Below are positions 1 to 12,000 of a DNA stretch of 64,000 bases, piece after piece. Positions within the stretch are counted from its first letter, which is position 1. Each line of letters opens with the position of its first letter. Location: assembly GCA_026874595.1 (NCBI GenBank), contig CM049310.1, positions 55,929,058 to 55,993,057 of the forward strand, written 5' to 3'. Under the pieces are notes generated by a model that made no database searches, was not told the origin of the DNA, and saw only the letters and a list, made by a program, of their open reading frames with translations. The stretch is from Sipunculus nudus (taxonomy: Eukaryota; Annelida; Sipuncula; Golfingiida; Sipunculidae). A program made the translations under genes and the position numbers.

Positions 1-1804
1 AAATTTGGCATACAGTTAGATGTCTCCAAAATCCCCTACCATGCCAAGAATTTGGTCACTAGGACTTAGTACCTTCGAGATATTAACGAAAAACTTCATT
101 TTTCCATTAAAAACCCATTGTTACACTTCAAGACTGTCTAATATCAAAACCACTGATCTGACTTTAATCATATATAATATACATATTTTTCATTCTCTAT
201 GCACATGCCAGAATGATGTCAGTATTGCATAATTGTTTTAAGTTATAGGCCCAAACATAATGCACTTTGTAAAAAAATCAAGAAATATATTTACTCCCTT
301 AACAAGGGCATTGCTGAAGCTAGAGATTTTTTTGTCAGGGATGTAACATTATTTAATCAAGATTCAATTGAATACCCAAAATTAGTTCTGAATTTTTCAA
401 ATTTTATAAGTTATTAGTATAAATATAAAATTAGTACCTTAAATTTTGCCCAACTGTGACCATGGCACATTTGTTTCCCGTGAGCACTGTTGATATAATT
501 TTCATATCATGCACACATAAGGATTTCAGCTTTTTAGTTTAGAAAGCTGAAAGAAATTGGCCAAAAATTGTAGCTTTTATTAATGTTTTTTATGAGACCC
601 TGTCAGACTTTGGCTCTCTCCAGCCCCTCTTGAGTCACCTGTATGTTGACCTTGTTGACCTTTCATCAAATTATGCACGCTTGAGGCGAGAATCCAGGCA
701 GCTTATGGCCAGCCACAGTTGATCTAGGTGTCCAACCCAACTCATCTAGTAGTTTTAACCAACAACATAACAAAAAACAATAAATTAATAAATTTTTATT
801 GGTTTTTAATAACAAATTAAAGAAAAATAGAAAAGGAATTTGTTAGTTTATAATAACAGGAAATTAACTTGCAGTTACTGATGATATAAGAATCTTGTAT
901 CGATGGGTAGAATGTCACATATTCCAAATAACACCATGCAGTCACCTATGGCATTTTTCAGTTCAATTTTAATGATAAAGAAGTAAATCATATTATTCAT
1001 TACTAATCATTAGGGATCATATGAAGGAAATTAATGATAGACAAAGATGCAGTTGATAATATTAATCTAGATTCCTACTGTGTCTAGTGTGTACATTGAT
1101 GTGAAAATAGTCCAAAATGAATTTTTTATAGTTATTTTTTAATATAAATAAAAGCCATAAAACCAGGTACTTATGATCATTATTTAAATGTGTGAATTTT
1201 GTATATTCTGGATTCTCAACATCATTGTTTGGTGAAAACTGAATAAATACCAGACATGGTGCGAATACTTTGTAATTGTATTTAAATACGAATCTGATTA
1301 TGTACTCCATTATAAAATTTCTTGCATAAAGAATGGGAATTCAGGTAAAAATGAAAGTATATGAATACTCGTGCAAATACTTTCAAAATGTATTCATGAA
1401 TGCATTCATTAATATATTCTTTAATATTATTTTAATAATCATATCAGTTATATTTCATTTTAAAAAATCATATGATTCTCATATTATTTTTAAATTAAAA
1501 TTATATTTGGGACAATATTTGTAATTTTTTTCTAAATAAATAGTTAAACTTATATGTTCTGCTTATAAGTTACATGGCCAAGTCAAAATCTGTGTGACAA
1601 TAGTACTCCATTTGTTAATAAAATAAATGAAATCAATCCTCTTCCCTGTCTCCAAAGGTACTATCAAAATCATACATAAGCTAAACAACAACTCATAATA
1701 CAGCTTATATTTATTACCACACAAAATCAGCATGTGCCTCATTTCTAAATAATAATTTTTATCATACATAACAGCTGAGCGTCGTGACCCATAGGTCCCT
1801 TGTT
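1..1804 (-). mobile_element. Family B Helentron-like non-autonomous element, cut by window edge
   Basis: The 5' end is at 1804 reading leftward: AACAAGG, then palindrome-like GACCTATGGGTC (complement of 1786-1797), then CGCTCAGCTG. The leader (1804 to ~1220) is closely similar to 55046-55640 on the plus strand, and the core near 1-560 matches 49560-50100 and 55660-56160. The microsatellite and 3' hairpin would lie just outside the window. It interrupts an older family B copy exactly after TTTCTAA, showing nested insertion. Confidence 0.75.
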
Positions 1805-2830
1805 AGAAATCTATTTTCACACTTCAGGACTGCCTAATATCAAAACCACTCATCGGGTTTTCTTCACATTTACCATAAATATTCTTCTATATAGTTTCTG
1901 TGTCCATGCCAGATATTAAGTCAGTATTTTATAATTTAAAAAAGTTATGGGCCCAAACATAATGGACTTTGTAAAAAAATCAGGAAGATATTTGGTCACT
2001 TAAGACCAAAAGTGTTAAAGGTAGGGACTTTTTTTCCAGTAATACAACTTTAATTAATCAAAATTTAATTGTATACCAAAAATTAGATCAAAATCTGTTA
2101 ATTTTTTTTAAATATTGGCAAAAATATAAAATTGGTACATTTAACTTTGACCATGGCACGTTTTTTTCCTGTAAGTACTGTGGATTTAATTTTCACAGCA
2201 TGTATACAAAAGGATTTAATCTGTTAAAATCTGAAATTTGAAAATAAAAGCTGCAAAATTAGGTTAGTTATTGAATTTTTTTTAAGCTCTTGTTGTATTC
2301 CCTTACATTGTCAAGCAGTCCACTTTGATGACTGATCTCCTACCAAACCGAAAATTTGGTCATTAGGACTTCGTTCCTTCGAGATATTAAGGGAAAAAAA
2401 CTCCGTTTTCCATAAAAAAAGCCACACTTCAAGGCTGCCTAATATCAAAACCACTGATCTGTTTTGATCGTATTTAGTATTCACATTCTTTCATACATTT
2501 TCTATTAACAAACCAAAAATTAGGTCAGTATTGGGTATTATTTAGAAGTTATGGGCCAAAACATAATGCAATTTTTTAAAAAATCAGGAAATATATTTAC
2601 TTACCTAACATGAGCATTGCTGAACCTAGATACTTTTTTTTGCAGGAATATAACTTTATTTAATCAAGATTCAATTGTTTACCCAAAATTAGGTCTGAAT
2701 TTTGCAAATTTTTCAAGTTATTAGAATAAATAAAAAATCAATACCTTAAATTTTGTCCAACTTTGGCACTGTTGATTTATTTTTCACAGCATATATACAT
2801 AAGGATTTAATCTTTTAAAATCTGAAATTT
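1805..2830 (-). mobile_element. Older family B core fragment (two monomers)
   Basis: Two diverged core monomers in minus orientation (about 2830-2300 and 2280-1805), recognised by GATATTAGGCAG, GGGCCCATAAC and CATGCTGTGAAAATT-like words shared with 50200-50800. The left part is interrupted by the element whose 5' end is at 1804. Confidence 0.65.
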
Positions 2831-4400
2831 CAAAGAAATTGATTGGAAAGAATGGCTTTTATTCTTTTTTTCATACACCATGTCAAGTGTTGTTTACATC
2901 TAGCCCACCTAGTAGTACAGCCTTCACTTGCATTATGTAACCCACCCCAGGCAGCTTGCCTTGGGTCAGCTTGGCTACTACCAGCAGGCTTCCCCTCTGC
3001 CCTGCACTCCCCCCCCCCCCAATGGTACATAAACTAGATGAATGTTATTATTTTCTGTATTTGATTCATTCTTATTCTAGGCTATGTTACATTTTAGATT
3101 TTGAATTGTACCACCAGGGTTACAATGATTAAAGTGTACATTTAATTGTGTCCACAAAGTGGTGTATTGCTATGAAAGTGTGGATGTTCATCAGATAAGT
3201 AATTCCTTACTTCAGAGGAGGAAAAACTTCACCAGGTGTGAAATTGACTATTATTTCCAGTAATAAATTAAAACTGGGATAGTAATTAGCACAATGATAT
3301 TGTTTGTCCCTCATTCAACCAACAGTGTGTATACTTTATTTGAAAAGATGTTTTATTTTATCAAATTTACGTAATCTTTTATTTTATTTTGGTGAATAAA
3401 ATTAAGCATGTACTGAAAACTCCAATGTGCAAAACTTTTTAATAGTGATTCAAGGAATATTCTTGTAGATGCCATGTTGTGGCATTATATACTTTTAAAT
3501 CAGTTTAAACATTTATGATTTAAAAATAATAAAATATATGTGTATGCATAATATGACCCAATATGAGCTACACTCTCGATATATGATGATTGCAACTTTT
3601 GCAACAATTCTAATATTTTAACTAATAGTTTCAGTTTTTAACTCTGTATATATAATGACTGCAACTTTCGCAACAATTCTAATATTTTAACTTACATTTT
3701 CAGGTTTTTTTATTAAAAATTTATAAAACCTGTAAATAAAAAAATGATTCAGATAAAATCTTCTTAATGGAAAAAGTGGATATGCTTAAAAAAAAACAGG
3801 ATTATATATTAATCTAAATGCATTATTCCCTTGAAAGTGAAATAAAGGTATTAGTCCATTCTGTCCACTTGCCTGTCCATCTGTAAATTTTCATATGCAT
3901 CACAGTATCTCAAAACTTTTACTGTTTTTCTACATGACAGTCTTGTCAGAGTATTAGTTTGCAATCATATATTTAGAACTTTATTATAACCAAGTAGGAG
4001 GGCCCCTTTCCTCTTAGCTTTTCATATTCCTATATAAATGAAAAACATTACAATAGAATATTTCTACATCCACCTTCGTGCTGCCCTCACTTTTCCCTTC
4101 TCCAAACTCCATCCCAAAGTCAGCCTCAGTAAGCAAGAACAAGATGAATCAGATATATTCATACTTTAATACTTTGTATAACTATTCATCCATATATGTA
4201 CCTATGTACATGCCTGAAATTATGTCAATATTGTGTAATATGTAGACATAGTGGGCATCACAATAATGTACCTTGTCAAGACTAAGGAGATATTGTGTCA
4301 TATAGCATCTAGTTATAATAATTAATACTTTTGTAATGGACTTATATTAGTCTACTTGCATATGTGAAATGTGTTTTCTTTTTCCTCAATCATGTTTTTA
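2831..4400. other. AT-rich DNA without a recognised gene
   Basis: No coding signal is visible. It holds a poly-C tract near 3010-3021 and a short tandem duplication with a 69-bp period (TGCAAC...TTCTAATATTTTAACT at 3591 and 3660). A degenerate GTCCACTTGCCTGTCCATCTG stretch near 3863-3885 resembles the reverse complement of the microsatellite in the Helentron-like elements. Confidence 0.5.
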
Positions 4401-6345
4401 TTTTTTTCTTTTGCATCGTCTGTTGTGTTCTACTGAAGGCCAAGATCCATCAGATTGTCAAATACTCATCACAGCACCAACCGGAAAAGCTGCCTACAAT
4501 GTGCAAGGATCCACCCTGCATAATGCTTTTCGTATTGACCCAAACAAAGGGTTTGAATACAAAAGGCTATCCTCAGACATTCTGAACACCCTAAGAGTAC
4601 ACTATAGAAACCTAAAAGTTCTTATGATCGATGAAATCAGCATGGTAGGAAATCGTATGTTCAACTTTGTCAACTTGAGACTTCAAGAAATAAGTGGAAA
4701 CAAAAAACACTTTGGAGGTATCCATATTATTGTCATAGGAGACCTCTTTCGACTGCAGCCAGTAATGGATAGTTGGATTTTCAATGATCTTACTGATAAT
4801 TATGGCTAACTTGCAACAAACCTCTGGAAAGAAGAATTCTTTGTATATGAACTAACTCAGATAATGCGTCAGAAAGACGATGCATATTTTGCAGAAATAC
4901 TTAACCGCTTGAGAGAAGGGAATCAGACACAAGCAGACATTCAGACTCTGAAATCTAGGATAATCAGCACTGACAGTTCATATCCCACCGATGCACCACA
5001 TCTCTTCACAAACAATGCTGATGTAGACCAACACAATGTTCAAGAGTATCTCCAGTCAAACACTAACAAAGTCATAATTACTGCAGTGGACACAGTTCTT
5101 ACAGATCTGACTGACAACATCAAACAAGAAGTCATATCTAAAATCCCTAATAATCCATAAAAAACAGCTGGTCTGTTACACAAGTTACAAGCAGCTACAG
5201 GTCTACCTTATGATATTGCCTGTAATGTTTCAGTTCAAGATGGAATAACCAATGGGTGTTCATGTGTACTAAAAAAATACAGTATCTACAAAATAACCCT
5301 ACACCAGCAATTCTATGGGTTCAGTTTCCAGACTGCAAAATTGGTATTGAAACAAGAAGAAAATATCATTCCTTCTAATCACCTGATGTTGAAAAAACAT
5401 GGACCCCAGTATTTGCTATTAAACGGACATTTTACACAGGAAGGAAACATATATGTGTTACTCGTTCACAGTTCCCTCTAAAAATAGGAGCTGCAAAAAC
5501 AATCTGGAAAGCACAAGGATCCACTTTGGATCAGGTGGTAATAGATATGACAAGCAGAAGAAAACTTATGCATGGTCACTATGTAGCACTTAGCAGAGCA
5601 AGACAAATGAATGGCCTATACATACTGAATTTACTTGATCATAAAATTGCTACTGATCCTCAGGTCAAAAATGAAATGAACCGATTACGCAGTGACATGC
5701 CTCTGGAAATAAATTTCAAACAACCATCTACTCATTCAAATGAATTATTACAGATTATCTACCATAACACGCGGTCCCTACATTTGCATCATCAGGATGT
5801 AAAATCTGATTGCCATATACTGAACGCCCAAATCATTGCTTTTGCAGAGTCGCGCCTTTGCTCTAGAGACCAAAATGAAATGTATGAATTACCTCATTAC
5901 AAACTTATCAGAAATGATCAAATAGCTGTCAGAGGAATAATTAACAAAAGACCACCTCATGGTTTAGCCATTTATATACATGAGCAGCTGAGTCCCCATG
6001 TAACCCTTCACCACCATACAACACCACATTTTGAGTCATCATTTCTCTATATTCACACTGAGACTCATTCACTTCAGATTGTTTTCCTCTATAGGTCACC
6101 CGCATGTCCCATCAGTAACTTCTTCTCTGAACTCAAGTTTTAGTTTCTCAGGTTGACCTCAACTTGCCTATAGTGATCATGGGCGATTTCAATATTGACA
6201 TTTCTAATATAATATATAACACCAAACTGAGACAATTATGTCAACTCTTTAAATGTCAACAACTTGTCACGGAACCAACCAATGACCATGGAAAAACCAT
6301 AGATCTTGTCTAACCTAACTAATGAGGAGTTTGATATATTGGCCT
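4400..6345 (+). pseudogene. Helentron-like Pif1 helicase-EEP nuclease remnant
   Basis: Decayed C-terminal half of a Helitron2/Helentron Rep-helicase protein. Frame 1 (4400-5275) has APTGKAA, LMIDEISMVG (Walker B) and GDLFRLQPV; it is broken by stops at 4807 and 5158. A frameshift near 5278 moves to frame 3, with PTPAILWVQFPDCKIG, a stop near 5375, KAQGSTLDQVVID, and motif VI as HYVALSRARQMNGLYIL. An endonuclease/exonuclease/phosphatase region follows in the same frame (~5750-6143). After a second shift it continues with IVIMGDFNID and NDHGKTIDLV (6152-6309, frame 2). Walker A and the HUH Rep domain are missing, so the element is 5'-truncated. It runs into a family E fragment at about 6350. 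Helicase-plus-EEP is characteristic of Helentrons. No active protein can come from this copy. Confidence 0.85.
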
Positions 6346-6349
6346 GATA

Positions 6350-6460
6350 TTCTGACCTGTCCATACATCTTGGATAGCTTCGTCGTATAGGAGACTGATG
6401 GCGCCACCTACAGTCATGTTTGCGTTGTGTGCACTCATGCCAGTATTTCACAAGTGATGT
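6350..6460 (+). repeat. Family E fragment
   Basis: CATCTTGGATAGCTT and GATGGCGCCACCTAC...CATGTTTGCG match the family E unit at 26040-26830. A single, decayed copy adjoining the helicase remnant. Confidence 0.5.
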
Positions 6461-7634
6461 TTTTGTAATTGGTTCTTATGCAAAATGTATAATACTTGCA
6501 TTGTTCATAAATGTTACACATGTAATTGAAAAGTAATACTCCAGCATTGAAGCAACAGGCACTTGACACAATGTAGCCACTGGATGAGTGATATTACAAG
6601 TATTACTGGGCCCATCCCCTTGTCACCTATCTAACCAACCTACCAACAAATTAAACATGGTTCCATTACTTTGACTGCCGATCAACCTAAATTATGCTAT
6701 AATGACCTTTAAATTAAGTTTAAACAACTTTTTAAGCTTCTTACTTGGTTGCTATCACTCATGCAGTAAATTAAGCATGTATTCAAGTCGGCATTATTAT
6801 ACAAAAGAGTTAACGAGTAATGGTTGCCCACGTGCGGGCTATATGCTAAATGTACAATGAGGCGCCAAAGCTTTAGTGGATAAGATAAATCAATATGTCT
6901 GGCTAATCAGGGCTGTGGTCGTATTCTCCTGAAACAGGATCACCCTGGTACCCGTGGCGCATTTAAATAAATGTAAATGCGCCACGGGTACCAGGATGGA
7001 AAAGGGCTGTCTTGTGGCGAGCCTGTGGAAGAGGCTAGAATGGCGGTTCACAGGACATCCTTCCGCAAAAAGAAGTTTCAGGAAAGGACTGCTCTTTTTC
7101 ACATACAAAATACAATAATCATCTAAGGACAAAGGACCAAGTGGGAAGTGCTCACCTCAAGCAGGTTATTATTACGGAAACTTTTAATCAATGACGCAGA
7201 ACTTTACATTTTGGTCAAGTTTGGATACTTTGACAGAACTTGTTTCAGCACAAGTTTTATATTATAATGCCGTGTAAACCAATAACCCTGCAGTTACATG
7301 TATTGCAGTCTGTTCATAAATCTGTATATATGTGCATGTATAACCGCACAACCATGCATTTGCTATGAACACTCCAAATTGACTGTTCAATGACTAGCCT
7401 ATCCGTGAATACAAAACTCATTAGGCATTTATATTGATCCTGGTAAGCCTAACATGGTTTGACAGAGGGCTGAAATGGTGGTATGACCAACCTTGAACAG
7501 GCTTTTTATTGTGGAGCAATTTTTATTAATTCCAAGGTAGCATGTCGTCGTGTCATGGCCTGTTTGTTTTAAGGTGGTGTAAAAATCATAACCAGTGAAA
7601 GAATCTTAATTTAATGCAACAGAGCAGATCGCCT
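6461..7634. other. Unassigned DNA with a perfect hairpin
   Basis: No gene is recognised. The main feature is the inverted repeat at 6944-6995, listed separately. A short open frame on the minus strand (6890-7132) spans that hairpin and is not supported otherwise. Confidence 0.4.
6944..6995. repeat. Perfect 22-bp inverted repeat, 8-nt loop
   Basis: Arms 6944-6965 and 6974-6995 are exact reverse complements, with CCTGGTACCCGTGGCGC at the outer side. The loop is 6966-6973. Possible structured RNA or remnant of a fold-back element. Confidence 0.85.
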
Positions 7635-8185
7635 AGCCTCGGTCACAACACGCTGCGTTCACCGCACACCGCAGAGTACCGTACGGTTTTCCGGACCGCA
7701 GGAATACTTTAGCCTCGGTCATAAACCGCTGCGGTCACCGCACACCGTAGATCACCGTTCGGTTTTTGAAACCGCAGGAATACACGGCCGACGTGCGGGA
7801 ACGGCAAGGTGTCCTCCTCATTCTCACGGCCTTCGCGCGGTAAAGTAAGTTAACCCTACGGACGCCGCGAGCTAATCTTACGGAAGCCGCTAAGAACCCG
7901 TACGACATTCGTAGGTACACCGTACGTCTTTCGGGTGGCCGGGTAGGCGTTAAAAAACGCAACGGGCATCCTACGACATCCGTACGTCTACTGAACGGAG
8001 CCCGTACGGAGCCAGTAGGTGGCTGCCTGTCGCACGGCCGCAGCATCAACTTAAGCGCTTGCGCCAATGTCAGTTACGATCGTTGCGGAGACCTTCGAAA
8101 AACGCACGGTTGCCGTACGTCAACCGCACGGAATAGCCCAAAACACCCGCCGTACGGCGCCCGTATCCCGGTTGTGACCGAGGCT
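7635..8185. mobile_element. GC-rich MITE with duplicated left end
   Basis: Exact 15-bp terminal inverted repeats, AGCCTCGGTCACAAC at 7635-7649 and its complement at 8171-8185. The first 76 bp are repeated in tandem (7635-7710 and 7711-7786) with several differences. The interior is very rich in CpG and in TACGG/CGTACG words, unlike the AT-rich surroundings. No transposase is present. The target duplication is unclear (left CCT, right TAA). Probably a PIF/Harbinger- or similar TIR-type non-autonomous element. Confidence 0.75.
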
Positions 8186-8909
8186 TAATTGCAAAGCTAA
8201 ATTGGTCGTGTGTTTTGGAGGCCATTTGGTACAGACAGAAACAGAGATAACTGATTATATTTATAATATTTATTATTTAAAATTTATAGCTGCCTTAATT
8301 CACATTTCACTCAAAGCAAGCTTATACTTTCACATTCCTGACTATTACATATAAGTGTATCTATACAAAAAAGTATCTATAAATATAAATGAATCTTTAT
8401 CTATAAACGTATCACCTTAACCAATCAGCTGCAGATTATTGCACACACCCCACCTTCCCACCTTTTTTTAACAAACAGATTATACATCTGCCTATGCCTC
8501 AATATGAAATTCTATTACGGACACCCCAGGAGATGCCATACAATATTATATCGGCACCTTTTATTTTAAGCAAAAAACCTATAGCCCACCAGAACCCATA
8601 ATACGTCCCAATATATATATGGAATTTCAAGTCTTCCGTGACTTTCATCTCACATATTTCTGCGTGAAAGATAACATACTGTTAACAATACAACTGTTCG
8701 AAGTGCAAACTACATCATCAGTTCTTTGAAAAGAGCAAAATACCAATGGAGTCCAGTGAACTGCATATGCACCAAGGAAAATGACTAAGCAGCCAGATTT
8801 GCATACATTTCATCTGATGTCGTATTGAGTATTTCAGTTTATACAGATCACACACGCTTTCCATTCTTGATCACAAACGCTTTAGATTCTATTAAGGTGC
8901 TTGCTGATA
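8186..8909. other. 3' flank / putative 3' UTR of PRODH
   Basis: AT-rich sequence following the PRODH stop on the minus strand; candidate poly(A) signals near 8560 and 8270. Nothing else is recognised. Confidence 0.4.
8560..8565 (-). terminator. Candidate poly(A) signal of PRODH
   Basis: AATAAA on the minus strand about 345 nt past the PRODH stop. Other AATAAA/ATTAAA words occur further on near 8270, so the real cleavage site is uncertain. Confidence 0.35.
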
Positions 8910-9091
8910 TCACGTTCTCAACAGAACAGCATTTTTCAGTCTTCTCTTTAACTCAGCCCCCAGCAGATGGCGCTCCCTGTCTGCCATGGACATGCCTCCT
9001 CGGTTTTCAACCATTCTACGGGACAAGTACGCCACACATTCCTCTATGTTGCCATAGTGAAGTAGTTTGTGGACAGGAAACCCAGCTTGGC
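8910..9091 (-). CDS. PRODH: PRODH exon 12 (C-terminus)
   Basis: Residues 492-551 and stop TGA (8910-8912), acceptor CATCTCCAG|GCCAAG. QAGFPVHKLLHYG and AYLSRRMVENRGG hold the substrate-carboxylate arginines (Arg516, Arg517) and Tyr513. ADRERHLLGAELKRRL is the usual C-terminal helix. Confidence 0.95.
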
Positions 9092-12000
9092 CTGGAGATG
9101 AAAAGCAATGTTCGATGTATTTAAGTTAAATTAATCCTTGTTGTGCAGTAATATCATTTAAAAGCCGTCTAAAATAATAGTTTTACTCCACTTTATAATC
9201 ATGTTAATTTCAGTTGAGTTTTGTAAACATACATGTTTATTATTTTGTTTTCTCTACAGTGAAATGTTTATACTGAATTTACTTTCTGCACTGTGCCAGC
9301 ACCATATAACGTAATATATTTAATATTAATATTGAAAGGAGATATACTCTAGGAGTCAGTCCTCTTGTCACAGGTACAATTTTTTTATGTCAATGAACTA
9401 CTTAGTGTATATATCCTTGTGGCAAAAACAATGAATCAAAATGAATGCTAACTTACAGGGGCGGAGTAGGGGGGGACCCCCCCCCCCCCCCCTATTTTCG
9501 ACCTTACCAGAAAAATCTAGGGAAAAAACTCAAGTGTATAGAACAGTTACAATGTATGTTTTGCTTATATAATGCATGCATATAAACCACCCCAGATTGC
9601 ACGTTTACAACCTGAATTTTCAAAAAATTTCTACACCTGGGCCATTAACTCCATTCCCCCCCCCCCCCCGCTTCGCGCCTCGGCTCAGCTCGCAAAGTGA
9701 GCCCCCCCCCCCCTTATTCTAAATTCCTGTATCCGCCCCTGAACTTATATTTGTTCCACGCATCGAAGGCAGAAAAAAGTAAATTAAAATGTCCTTTTAC
9801 ATGTCTGAACTTTTATCAAAAGTAAAAAAAAAAAGTGAAAAAAAATCATGTAAAATACATGTGTAAACCTTCAGTAATTCTTTTATTTTTCCTTCTTGAC
9901 GAATGTTGGATTCCTTATTCAGATATCTCGCAGTATAACCAATTCCTTGTTAGGGAATTAGGATCATGTGTCACCTTACAATACATAAATGTGGCTTTTA
10001 TATTTGGAGTATACTGGCCCAAGATATCATTATCAGTTTTGTAAAAAAAATATAAAAAACTTACCTAGTGTAAAACTGACATGGTCTCTCATACCTAAGA
10101 GCTGTGCAACCGAGACTTGTTGATCTCCAAGATTAATTCCTAGCTCATTTATCCTGTAAAATTATTATAATTTATTTAAACATTTTGTTTCCTATTTTAA
10201 AAAAGAATATTCATTCACTATTTAAAATCCATACAATGCGGCCATATCATTCACACTCCAAAATTTGAAATCTATGTATAACGTTTGACATGTATCTGAG
10301 CAAACAAGAAGGTTATACTTTTCATTTCAAAGTCTATAGTTTTAACTGTATTGCACATGACGCTAGCATTATGCAAAAAAAAATTCCCATTGTAAATATA
10401 TGTACATTCTATTTAAAGATAGATTCTTTTTAAAGGGAAGAATGTGGTATAGGGAAATTTAATACCTATCCCTTATTGAGATCCTGAAGTGATGAGTAAT
10501 GGGATAGAGACATGCATCACCTATCCCTTCCTTTAGCTCCCAACGAAGATATATAAAAAAAATACTGCCTTTCTACATATAATTATATTACAATTATTGT
10601 TTTCTAAATCTACATCATAATATAATCATGACATGATACATGTCAACAACGTGAGAGACTCTGATACACCTGTGTACGTACTTGGTAACCATAAATTTAA
10701 TGGTATCCTCGTTATGAGATGCGAACAACATCTTCATGTTCTTTTCGGGTTGGTTCTTGACCCATTTGAGTAACATCACCGCTGTCCGATGGTACATGTC
10801 TGTGGTGGCATCGTATGTAGGGTTTACTGGATCCTCGTATCCATGTTCTGCTGCTAGCCTTCTCTCCTAGCAATTTTATTATCATTATTATTATTACTGT
10901 CTATGAGTAATTTAAGTCTTTGCAAGTTAGTGAGGTGCTCAATATTTCTAATAACCTTAAATAACAAGGACAAATGGCACTTATTTAAAAAAAATGATAA
11001 TATTTTAGGATAATATTTTAGATGACCATCCATTAATCTATTTTACTATCGTTGAAGATATATTTTAATAGCTTAATTTAAATTTTATATGTTTACACTC
11101 CGATAAAAATAACGAAAAAATCGTTCTTTTTCTCTACGGTCCATTAAGAGTAAAAGCAATAGATTTACCCCGTTCACTTAACCGTTATAGATAATTACAG
11201 AAACTGGGTCATTTGTTTAAATATCTAAATATGTTTAAGTGTACACCTACCTCATCCATGTATGCTCCTCGCACAATTCGCACTCCCAGCGTGAAATCCT
11301 CTTCATCAGCCACAGATTTTTGTAGCTTAATTTTCTCATCTGTATACTGAAAATGTGAATAATGTAAATATATATGTAAATGATATGTCATATTCGATAT
11401 TTCTCAAAATACCTTTGGCCACAGCTATGAACAACTGCAGTCAAGAGGATCGAATGTTCTGTCAGATCTCTAATCATTGAATAAATCAATGTTTTTAACT
11501 TTTGTGTAATGTGTGACGTGCCTTCCGGAATTTTACAAATGTCCAGCATATAAGCATTTTCTTATGGAAAGAGTTCCTATAATAGAAACAGTCTTAACAA
11601 GCTTTATATGAAATTATTGTTCATATGAACATTTCACAGAGTCACTGTATTAATATAATAATGGATTAAGAGTTTATGCTCTGCTCATTACACTAGGTTG
11701 AAAAAGGCTAAATAGTAAAGCTTTTAGAGAGATATGAACATTCGGATTTTTTATCCAGTTATGAAAATCAGGAATGACAATGTTCTACATACATACCTTT
11801 AAGTATGTCTGGAAGGTGTTTTGAACAATTGTCCTGTTTTTGTTGACAATGCGCATCAAGTCTAGAGCAAACACGTCAAAAAACAACTGCAAATATGTCT
11901 GTTCTGCATCTATTCCAAAAATGACTCCTTTTTCCTGCGATTTCTGGAAAAGAAACGTAAAGGGAGATGATTGAATGAAGAAAAAGGAGAAGGAAATAAG

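Noticed and set aside
1563-1769. 68-codon frame conserved at 55080-55291
   Set aside because: Conservation is DNA-level similarity of the family B leader. The opposite strand nearby (1333-1524 and 55318-55524) gives an equally conserved frame.
7735-8067. 110-codon minus-strand open frame
   Set aside because: Lies inside the GC-rich MITE and spans part of its duplicated end; length is explained by low stop frequency in GC-rich DNA.
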